Shown here: piece after piece, positions 53,135 through 64,000 of the stretch
Position numbering within the stretch: position 1 is the stretch's first letter
How the letters are laid out: every line of letters begins with the position of its first letter
NCBI RefSeq assembly: GCF_040436345.1
Contig: NC_133230.1
Coordinates: forward strand, 7,647,297-7,711,296
Direction of reading: 5' to 3'
DNA: 64,000 nucleotides
Source: Pagrus major
Lineage: Eukaryota; Chordata; Actinopteri; Spariformes; Sparidae
The notes under the pieces: model-generated
The model's input: only the letters and a program-made list of their open reading frames with translations
Told to the model about the DNA's origin: nothing
Databases searched by the model: none
Made by a program: the position numbers and the translations under genes

Positions 53135-54896
53135 ATGGCGGACAAGGAGAAGCGCCGGCCCGGGCCAACTCCTCCAGGGATGCCCGAGGGCAAAGCCACC
53201 AAGTCGGACAGCGACAGGGAGTTTCTGTCGCAGGCCGGGGTGGGAGAGCTGCTCCGCGGGGCCATCCTGAAGATGGTCGAGGCCAGGTCGGACGATCCCA
53301 TCGGCTTCCTCGCCGACCACTTCTGCCACCTCGCCTCCGTGACAGAGAGCGGCACAGCTGGATGCAGCGACGGGGTCCAGCTGAACAACGGGACGATGAG
53401 CGCAGGAGCGCAGGAGCAGCAGCATCTGAACCGGGCGCTGTGGCACCTGCGGCTGGCGCACCACTCCCAGAGGTCTGGGGCAGATTATCACTATTTTATA
53501 ATGAAAAGAAATGAATCTTTTCGCATGTGAACAGGTTACTGTAGTTATTTAACCACAGCTTTGATATAATGTGATAACGTGTTGATCTATAAAGCATGTG
53601 TGAATAATTAATTAACCATTAATAAAGCAGTCAGTTCCACCTTGTAGACCCTTTATTAAGGACAACATATTAGAAAAGTTGCAGCAGAACTGATGCCTCA
53701 GATATTCTGTAATTAAAGGGTCAGTCCAACATATTTTCTTAATTGCCTCTAGAGGCATCTAGGTATTAAAGTAATGTTAATCTTAAAGGGTAAGTTCATG
53801 CAAAAATGACAGGTCACTCAACCAGATGCAAATGAATTGGATTTGTTCGTTGCTAAATGCAACTCTACGGCAACTTTCTTCTTCTCTTCCCTCTAAGAAC
53901 AGCGTCCCTGTGACTCAGACGTCCATATTTGATAAAACTAAACGACTGAAGCAAATATTACTGAAATATACATTATAGGCCTCCCTCCTTAAAAACAATG
54001 ATGCTGCTAGGAATCATGTTATTCTACTAGTTTACAGACTTCGTTGAAAAACTGCCCCGTCATCCTACCTCTGAATTCACTGTACTATTGACCTCCTGCC
54101 AATAGTGCAGTGAAGACCGCTATGTAGCTAACACTGAATCAGACATTAAAGCTGTGAGGGGAAAAAATTAAATAAAAAATTAAAGCCTTTCCTTCAGACT
54201 GCGAGAGACAAGCCAATGATTTGCTTCCTTCTGTCCTGTTTTAAACCCAGATCCGCCTTCAGCAACAACGTGCGTGTGGCCTACGACCTTTTGAACCTCA
54301 CTGGGCCCCGTAGATGCACAGGTGAGGTCCCTGAGGGCCTTGACAGCTCCTGCGCCGACAGCCCGACAGGAGGGGGAGTGAGAGGAGGCCTCTACACACA
54401 GACTCTGCAGTGCCTGTGCAGTGAGGGTGGGGTCCCTGCCTCCACCTCGGCCCCGCTCCTCCGACGCCTCCATTGCCAAGACCACGAGGCCGTCCCTTAT
54501 GACGTCTTCCGTCACGGCGTGCTCACATGCGCAGTTTTCTCAGACTACATCCGGCAGGCTCAGAGGCTTTACGCTGAAGTGTGCTGCCCGGACGAAGGGC
54601 CGGCCTCGCGGGCGCTGTGCCTGGCCGTGCTGGGGACCTTAAAGGAAGCCCTGGAGACTTCTCAAGGCTGTGATGCAAACTGCTGTGCAAATGCTAATAC
54701 GAAAGCTAATTCCTGTCTGGAGGCTAACGTGAAGGCCATACGCTACCTGGAGGCCAGTGCCACGATCTCTCCATACAAGCTGGCTCAGGCCATAGCTGGA
54801 GCACAGACATGTGGGCCGGGCGGCGACATGGACGCTAAGGAGTTTGAGAACGCAGCGGCAGAGCTCTTCATCACACGGGTGAAAGTTGTGTCCTAG
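53135..54896 (+). CDS. tpgs1: Tubulin polyglutamylase complex subunit 1
   Basis: Tpgs1 (PGs1) is a non-catalytic subunit that targets the TTLL1 polyglutamylase complex to tubulin in cilia, sperm flagella and neurons. There are two coding exons, 53135-53472 and 54251-54896, joined in phase (AG|A), giving 327 aa (human about 290). The start MADKEKRRPGP follows 'cagtcagca' in a good context. The conserved core FLSQAGVGELLRGAILKMVE..DDPIGFLADHF (about residues 30-66) is the dimerisation/docking-like helix pair typical of this family. Exon 2 holds SNNVRVAYDLLNL. A low-complexity stretch of Asn/Ala/Cys near residues 250-280 (ANCCANANTKANSCLEANVK) accounts for extra length. The promoter just upstream has an ETS-like cttccg and a CRE-like gcgtcatca (53090-53126). 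The intron 53473-54250 carries dispersed-repeat fragments. Confidence 0.93.
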
Positions 54897-56551
54897 GTCT
54901 CCTGTGTGTTTTCTCATAATTTATGAATGTACAGCAATCTAGAGTCTATTCTGGAGGAGATGATAATCTTCTGTGTTCCTCCTCTGACCTCTAATCTACT
55001 CCTGAATAGGAAATAGCTTCTAAACACCTAAAGAACAAGACAATAATAAAGCAAAACACTCACAGATGCACTAAACCCATAATTCCACTATTTGGAAGAT
55101 TAACACTAACTGTAAAACATGTTATTAAAGTGGAAGAGATGAGAAAGTGACATTTGCTGTGACTAAGCAAGCAGCTACTGTGTTGTGTGAAGTACAGTCA
55201 GCTCCTTTCTTAGACTGAATGTGCTCCTGGAGATCGTAAGCCTGTTTATCCCGACAGTCTCCATTATTGTTTAGCCGTTGCCATGAAATGAAATGTTCAG
55301 ATTAAAAACTAACACTCTGTACTGATCGACATCTAGTTCAATCCACTGAAACAACCCTGTAATAAATTCTCCTTTCTTTAACTTATCACTTTCATGTTTT
55401 CTTGAGAGAGATGTTGATTAAAGTCTGTGTCGTTTGGGAGGCTTTAGTTTGTGACGCTGTGGATTTATATTGTATTATATTTAACAATGTCAGACCTGAA
55501 TTCTGTCCAATCATAAAACAAGTTTTTGGAGGTAGACGAGTCAAATTCACATTTTTTGTCATTGGATTTTGAATGTGCACATGTGTAGGCTGACAGTATA
55601 TGGTGGCGTTTTTACTAAAACTGAAAAGCAGTGACAGAGAAGAATCATATTTATGTCCACTTGATGGATATAAAGTTATATTTGTATTCACTCTCTTCCC
55701 TTTAGCTCTGTTTTGGTCTCCACCGACTCCTGATGGAAATGTCTGGCTCTTTTGCTGCTAAATGCTCCTCTATGTTCACCAACTAGTCGCTAGCGGTGTC
55801 TGTCTGCAGTTTGATGTTGAGCAGGTTGTACAGATTGGGCCACGTGTATGTGGCCGTGCAATTTTGAAAAGATCCTGAGCTCTCAAGAAATCTGCAAATG
55901 AATTAATTTGCACTAGCACTAGTCACGACACGGAGAGAAGATTGTGGAGACTGAGCAGAACTATATCTACTCGAGAAAAAAGACTTCAGAGAGCCTAAAA
56001 CGGGTGATGTACAAAAGAGGTTATTTATATCACGTAAGAGAAATTAAATCTGAAATTATTCCTAAGCGTCTAGGCTAAAAGTGGCTGTTTGAAAATGTTT
56101 AAAAAGGTTTAAATGGCTGTATTTCTGTGTGAAGCAAGTAATCTAACAAGAATTGAAGTGTAATAAGTGAAAGACGTGTATGTTTTTCGTTTTTTAGCTG
56201 CAAATCAACAATGAAGTGCTCAGTCTGGCAGCACAGAGAGACAATTCAGAGACCACTTCAACATTTTGTACGAGGAAAACAAACAGTCTTACAAATGACA
56301 AAGACTAAACTATTATGCATAACACATTTTAAAGGCTTATTACACTGAATGCTGAAGCAACATATACTGTAAACAGTGATCAACAGTCAAGGCCAACCTG
56401 CTGGTATATTCAGCTGCTGAATACAAAAGAAAAACTCTTTAATTAATCATCTTTATCTGCACAGTAACTATATTTGATGTTACAAATAAAGCAGTGTAAG
56501 TATGAAGTAGCTCAAAACGGAAATACTCAAGTAAAATAAATAAAGTTTCAG
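54897..56551. other. Intergenic stretch between tpgs1 and the Harbinger-derived gene
   Basis: Contains the tpgs1 3' UTR (aataaa-like motifs near 55045 and 55361) and unassigned AT-rich sequence. No gene or recognisable element. Confidence 0.5.
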
Positions 56552-56565
56552 CCACTAGATGGCAG
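56552..56565 (+). promoter_or_regulatory. Candidate CTCF binding site
   Basis: CCACTAGATGGCAG matches all positions of the vertebrate CTCF core consensus CCASYAGRKGGCRS. It sits about 180 bp upstream of the Harbinger-derived gene, between it and tpgs1. Occupancy is not shown by sequence alone. Confidence 0.55.
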
Positions 56566-56746
56566 CACCACTCTGGTTGTTAAACAAACACAAACAGGAA
56601 GAAAGCGGAAGTACACCACAGCAGCTGACCGCATCCTCTTTAAATGACAGTAAAGCTGCAGTGACACCTGAGCTGCTTCTGTAAACATCACCTCCATTAC
56701 CGTGACTTAATGTCTCGCCTGCTGCCTCCCGGCTGAACGCGTCAAA

Positions 56747-59692
56747 ATGGAGGACGAGGAGCAGCTGCGCTCCTTCATGTTCCTCATGACCTACCTGCTG
56801 CTGAAGAGGAGGAGAGACGTCAACACCGCCAACGCTGAGAGGCGCAGTGAGATCCAGAGGCGCATCAGACACCGGCAGTACTTCTTCCAGAGGCAGAGGA
56901 GGATGCTCATGGTCAGTCCCCCCCCCCCACCTGTCTACCTGTAAACCCCTCTGTCACAGCTGATATAACTACTGCTGTACTTCAGGAACATTTACTTTAT
57001 CTAACGCAGGAGTGGGAGAAGTAGGAAGTGTAGCTACTTTGTTATAATAATAATAATATAATAATAATAAATAAACTTTATTTATATAGCACCTCTACAA
57101 AAGGCTTTGACCAAGAAGCAATAGCAGGAAACTTAGGAAGAAGGTATTACAGAATAAACACTCAGCAGTCGAGCCAAACACGAGGAAGGCCTAGTCTGAG
57201 GTGAGTTAACACAACATGTAAAAAACACAAAAAGACGATATGAGTCAAAGGAAGAAAAGCGATGAAACAGGCAAGGTCACAGAAAAAGAAAGAGACGATG
57301 CAAAATAGAGATAAATAAAAGAATGAAACCAATAGAGGACGAGAAGAAGACGTCGTCACGTCAGAGGACTCAAGAACAGATCTAAAGATTAAGAGCAGCA
57401 AAAATAATAAAATAGATTAAAAATAAGCAAATAAAAGCAGTAAAGAACGGTAAGAATAAAGACGTCACATGAGAGGAATTAAAAGTCCTGGATATAATAT
57501 TTAGCTTAATCATAAGAAATGTTATCAGGTATAATGTGTCTTTATTTCTTGCTGTAGTGAATTTAAGAGAAATGGAAACGTCAGCGTCAGTGTGGTTTAA
57601 ACAACTTTTCCTTGATCCTCTTCTCTCCAGATGATGATCGCAGGAGGGATCCGCTCCAACGTCCGCATCCGCACACGACCCTGGACCACCACTCCGAGCA
57701 CTGATTGGTGGGAGCGGGTTGTGATGACAGAATTCCAGCCGTCTGATTGGCTGGATAAGTTCCGCATGAGCCGGGAGACGTTCTTCTACCTCTGCGAGAA
57801 GCTGAGGCCCCGTCTGGCTCGCCAGGACACCAGCTTCCGCCTGGCGCTGCCGGTGGAGAAACGTGTGGCGGTGGCTCTGTGGCGTCTGGCGTCCAACATC
57901 GAGTACCGCACCATCAGCACGCTGTTCGGCGTGGGGAAGTCCACGGTGTGCAGGTGTGTGAGGGACATGTGTCACGCCATCGTGGCCCTCCTCAGCTCCA
58001 TCTACCTGCGCTCCCCTAATGAGCAGGAGCTGGAGGACTCTGCCCAGCTCTTCCTGTCCCACTGGGGCTTCCCACACTGTGTCGCTGCGATAACAACACT
58101 CCACACAGCGATCATCACCCCATCGAACAACGCGTCGGACTACGCCAACCCTGCTGGCTGGCTCTCAGTGCTGTCTCAGGTAGAGGTGCTGCTCACTAGT
58201 TGTCCTCCATCAGATTTGGACTCCTCTCCTCTTACCGTCTCTTCTGTGTTTCAGGTGGCTGTTAGCGGACGGGGACAGTTCTGGGACGTATGTGCCAGTT
58301 TCCCAGGTGGGACCGACCCGGCTGACATCTTTCAGAACTCATCGCTGTGGGCCACAGCTGCAGAGGATGGACTGTCTCCGGCTCACCCACCTGTCTTCAT
58401 GGGGAATCCACTCAGGTAAAGTCAAAGCCAACGGCATGGTGTACGTCACAGTTTTCAGGCGTTTTAAGGATTGTAAAGCAAATTTCCACCATTGAGGAAA
58501 GATTTGTTTGTCTTTTTCCTGCTCTGTCTTTGTTTTCATCCAGCCTTGGTCACTCATCAGTCCACCTTCCACTCCAACTGAGCTTTTTGCCATGATATAA
58601 TCAATAGAAGTAACTGAGTGTTAGCACCAAGCATCAACGACCCTAACCCTAACCCACCTCTCCTCGTTCTGCGCTCCGTCGGCCTGGAACGCAGTCCACC
58701 CGTCGATTGCGGCAGCTTGATCCAGGTCGTTATGTTGGAGACAGGTTTCTGTAAAGATGTAGGCACAGCAGTCTCTGATTTCCAGTTGCTTGATCCAGCC
58801 TGAGTCCCAGTTTGTCCCTTTCATTTAGCCAGAAGCAGCCTTAAATCCAAGCGTTCTTCTTTATTCTCACTGGTCGGGTTGAATGGTGGAAAGACGCGGT
58901 GGGCTCAAAGGCTCAAAGTCCACTGCTTCTCCGATACCGATGAATTTATTTCTGTCATAGTCAATATTTGTGTCAGCAACAAAGCCGAAAGAAAAAAAAA
59001 CTAAAATACAAAAACATACAGTGAAATTTGGTTTGTATGTCACAGCATTACATCTATATATTGTTTTTCTTTTTGTAGTTCTTAGACTTTGCCTGTTGGA
59101 CCAGTTTAAACCCAGGATGATGATGCACTTAATGATCCAAAAAGAGTCAAGGCAATTTAGAAAGTGTATTGTTTTGTATGGAAAGTATAATAATTTTTTA
59201 AAGTCTGTGCTGTCACACACCTGCCCAGTCATATATAACTGACCATCTGTTGTGTCTAGGTATGTGCTTCTAGGGGAGCCCTGCTACCCTCTGCAGAGCT
59301 GGCTAATGAAGGCCTATCCTGAGGAAAAGGGCAGGAGGGCGAGCCACACGGCACTGACGGAGCCACAGCGGCTCTTTAACCGGCGGCTCGCCAGAGGGCT
59401 GCGCGTGGCTGAGGAGGCGCTGCTGAGGCTGAGGGCGCGCTGGCAGTGTCTGAGCAAGAGGAACGACTGTGGGCTGGACGTGGTGCCCACCATGATTCTG
59501 GCCTGCTGCATCCTGCACAACGTGTGCGAGTCCCACGGGGACGACTTCAAGACGGAGTGGCAGGTGGAGGTGTCCGAGGCAGAGAGCCCTCAGCCCAGCC
59601 ACAAGCAGCTCCTCTCGACCAGCACGGACCAGAGTCATGCTGAGGAGGTCCGACAGCTCTTCTGTGACTATTTTGAACAGCGTAATAACTGA
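56747..59692 (+). CDS. Domesticated Harbinger transposase-like protein (HARBI1-like)
   Basis: Four exons, 56747-56911, 57631-58179, 58255-58415 and 59260-59692, splice in frame to 435 aa. The start is MEDEEQLRSF in a good Kozak context (caaaATGG). Residues 1-55 form an Arg-rich helical N-terminus. Residues about 80-160 hold the helix-turn-helix typical of DDE_Tnp_4 proteins (MSRETFFYLCEKLRP, VEKRVAVALWRLAS, LFGVGKSTVCRCV). The nuclease-like part has GRGQFWDV..SFPGG and NSSLW, LGEPCYPLQSWLM, NRRLARGL, and VPTMILACCILHNVCE. In active relatives the first acidic residue lies in AIDGTH; here the place reads AITTLH (Thr210). The GDSAYPL Asp is Glu298. Asp249 and Glu343 remain. This suggests loss of transposase activity and retention as a host protein, possibly DNA-binding. 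No element termini flank it, supporting domestication. The exact vertebrate orthologue is not recognised. Confidence 0.85.
57035..57130. repeat. Fish repeat fragment in Harbinger-derived gene intron 1
   Basis: An (AAT)-rich tract followed by 'aaactttatttatatagcac' and 'ctacaaaaggctttgacc' is the start of a very common fish dispersed repeat. Confidence 0.6.
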
Positions 59693-59765
59693 AAAAACTT
59701 CCAACACATAAAGACTAAAGTCACTGAAATCTTTGTAACATGTGTAGCGTATGTGACCAAGCATG

Positions 59766-60600
59766 TTAAAGGTGAAGTGTGCAGGATTACACAAATCTAT
59801 GAAGTGCTGCAGGGATGATGTGTTTCTGTAAGCTAACCCGGAAGTTAGCATCGCACTGGTTCTCTCGACAAAATGCCTTCGGGATTCTACAATCGGAGTC
59901 TGGATTATTGTTGAAAATAAGTCATTCAGCAAGATAATCTTCACAAATGAACACCACATTTATTATTTTTGAAGCGTAAATGCAATTGCCAGATGTGAAA
60001 AGCTGACATCAGGCTATAAACAAACTACATCGCGGTTGCATGACTTCATCATCACCGTCATTAGGCTTTTTACTTCGTTACTCTGTACACACTTTACTAT
60101 AAATTTATCAGTCTACAAGTTGTAAAGTCAGAGAATCTGCAAGTGAGTAGATGAGTCTTGGACAACCTCTGTAGTCTCATTTAGCCACTCGTTAGCAACC
60201 ACAATTTCAATGTTCGAATTCAACTTGGGGCATTAACTGCCTTATTTTATGTTTGGAGAACAAAACTTGAATATCTCTTAAGCATGTTATGTGGCATCTA
60301 ACCTTGAACCCATTCAAAAAACCCGCTGGCTTTGAGACAAGAGAACCAGAAGTGCAAAAAATGCTCATTTATTTCTGGCTTTTAGGACTCATTCCTGCAG
60401 CACTCTATTGGCAGAAATGGAGTACGGTATTCATAATAATGTTTTCATAGGTTTATAATGTTGTGGTTTTGTTCCCTTACAATGAGTCTTTTATATGTAA
60501 AGAGGGAGCAGATCCTCTTCACATGGTCCGCCATGTTACAACGCCATTTTCTGCAACCTCACAGCTAGAAGCCACCAAATCCTACACATTAACCCTTGAA
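59766..60600. mobile_element. MITE with TTAAAGGTGNAGTGTGYAGGATT termini, carrying a nested MITE
   Basis: The left end 'ttaaaggtgaagtgtgcagg' and the reverse complement of the right end 'ttcaagggttaatgtgtagg' belong to the frequent teleost family that also carries 'catggtccgccatgttaca' (seen near 60521). Inside it, 59803-60404 is a second element whose ends 'agtgctgcagggatga' and the complement of 'tcattcctgcagcact' are inverted repeats. The nested element starts with a block including 'gtaagctaacccggaagtta'. Neither is coding. Confidence 0.75.
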
Positions 60601-61400
60601 AGCGTGGCAATGTTCGCAGGAATCTCAAAGCATTGTTTAATTTAACTGAACCAGACAGCTAAATCTGACAATGTAGACCTCAGCCTGCCATACAAAGTCT
60701 GAGATGTCCTAAAATCGTAGTACATCCATGCGAAAAACACCTTCGATTTAGGCAGGAACGTGTCTTTGGTGCCACCGTGTGGCCGATCTTCACATATTTT
60801 CCCCACTAGCAGGAAAGCAAAATCCTCTTTTCCCCATTTTTCCTCTATTTAACTGTGATTTTCTAATGTGTAATAAGCATCACAGCCTGAGGGGACTGCT
60901 GTGCATGGCTATATACTTTTTCTAAACATGAAACTGTGCTCATTTATTGTGTTTTGTATATTTTTACGTGGTGCATCATTGCATAAAGATCCATCCAGTG
61001 TTTTTTTAAAGTAACTTTGTCGTATATGGTTTCATCTTATCTTTGTAAAGCAGTGGGTAAATGACTTGAAATTATTTGTGCTACTCACCTGGAAACCAAA
61101 AGTGCACATCACGTGGCTGTTGTAGCGACTCTTGTTAGCTATAGGTTGAAATATTTCATAATCAAGGAACAGCATTAGATAGAAAACACATAAATGATTA
61201 TATGAAACTGAGATGAGGCAGCTCAGTGTTTATGGAGATGCACATCCCACATATTTCTGAATGCCAGGCCTCCTCCTTGTGCTTCCTGCACTTATTGAAT
61301 GAGTGTGAGCAGATGTTACATGCAGTTGCGCGCCACGGCCTCCAGATGTCGCTGCTGTCGCGGCGCACGTCGTCGCTAGTCATCTGTCATGTCTGCTGCT
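60601..61400. other. Intergenic stretch upstream of gna11
   Basis: No gene or clear repeat was recognised. GC content rises towards 61300, where the gna11 CpG-rich region begins. Confidence 0.5.
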
Positions 61401-61649
61401 GCTCGCGTTATTCTGCGGGGTTATCGATGATTATCAGCTGCATTTGCTATGTTTTTTTTACTGTTATTTCTTTGCAGTGATCTCGCATGCATTCCCCAGG
61501 ATGGAATAAAAGCAGAAAAATCTATCCACATTGCATCTTCTCATCGACCTAACTTGTCAGATCCCACCTCCGAGGACCCGCCTCGTTCATTCAATTGGTC
61601 TGTCACAAACCTGTTTCGTGCATTTCTCCGTCTGTCACTCAACAGCCAC

Positions 61650-64000
<2,351 letters not shown>

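Noticed and set aside
58641-58655. Telomere-like ccctaaccctaaccc in a Harbinger-derived gene intron
   Set aside because: Only two and a half units; too short to call an interstitial telomeric repeat.

Overview
The window is vertebrate nuclear DNA from a ray-finned fish, probably a percomorph teleost. The evidence is intron-split genes with GT..AG junctions, vertebrate orthologues, abundant CA/TG microsatellites, and several dispersed repeat families typical of teleost genomes. There is no sign of prokaryotic organisation, CRISPR arrays or viral coding capacity beyond LTR-element fossils.

Layout. Positions 1-7.9 kb are repeat-rich intergenic DNA with microsatellites, one minisatellite and two weak exon-like segments. 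From about 8.0 to 30.6 kb lies a duplicated block around a glycosyltransferase family 92 (GT92) gene: a relic of the 3' end of pdcd10 (about 8.2-8.8 kb), a decayed and partly inverted GT92 5' copy (12.1-13.1 kb), an intact four-exon GT92 gene (16.8-19.6 kb, 442 codons), an island of mobile elements (20.2-25.1 kb, with a hAT MITE, a probable solo LTR and an LTR-element remnant), and a second intact GT92 gene (27.9-30.6 kb, 443 codons). Then come pdcd10 (minus strand, 34.8-41.7 kb), isyna1 (plus, 44.6-51.0 kb), tpgs1 (plus, 53.1-54.9 kb), a multi-exon domesticated Harbinger transposase gene (plus, 56.7-59.7 kb) and the first coding exon of gna11 (plus, 62.7 kb onward, cut by the window edge).

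Functions. The GT92 proteins are predicted type II Golgi enzymes. Pdcd10 (CCM3) is a scaffold of STRIPAK and cerebral cavernous malformation signalling. Isyna1 makes inositol 3-phosphate from glucose 6-phosphate. Tpgs1 is a subunit of the tubulin polyglutamylase complex. Gna11 is a Gq-class alpha subunit. They form no single pathway; isyna1 (inositol supply) and gna11 (phospholipase C signalling) are linked only distantly.

Most notable observations. The two GT92 genes are a mosaic: exon 1 and most of exon 2 are nearly identical while introns and exons 3-4 have diverged, which points to gene conversion. Within the exon 1 tract, all eight differences I can find change an amino acid. The decayed GT92 copy carries an inverted segment bounded by a perfect 37-bp inverted repeat. 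The Harbinger-derived protein keeps an open, spliced reading frame but has lost at least one acidic catalytic position. All exon boundaries were read by eye from splice motifs and reading-frame continuity.
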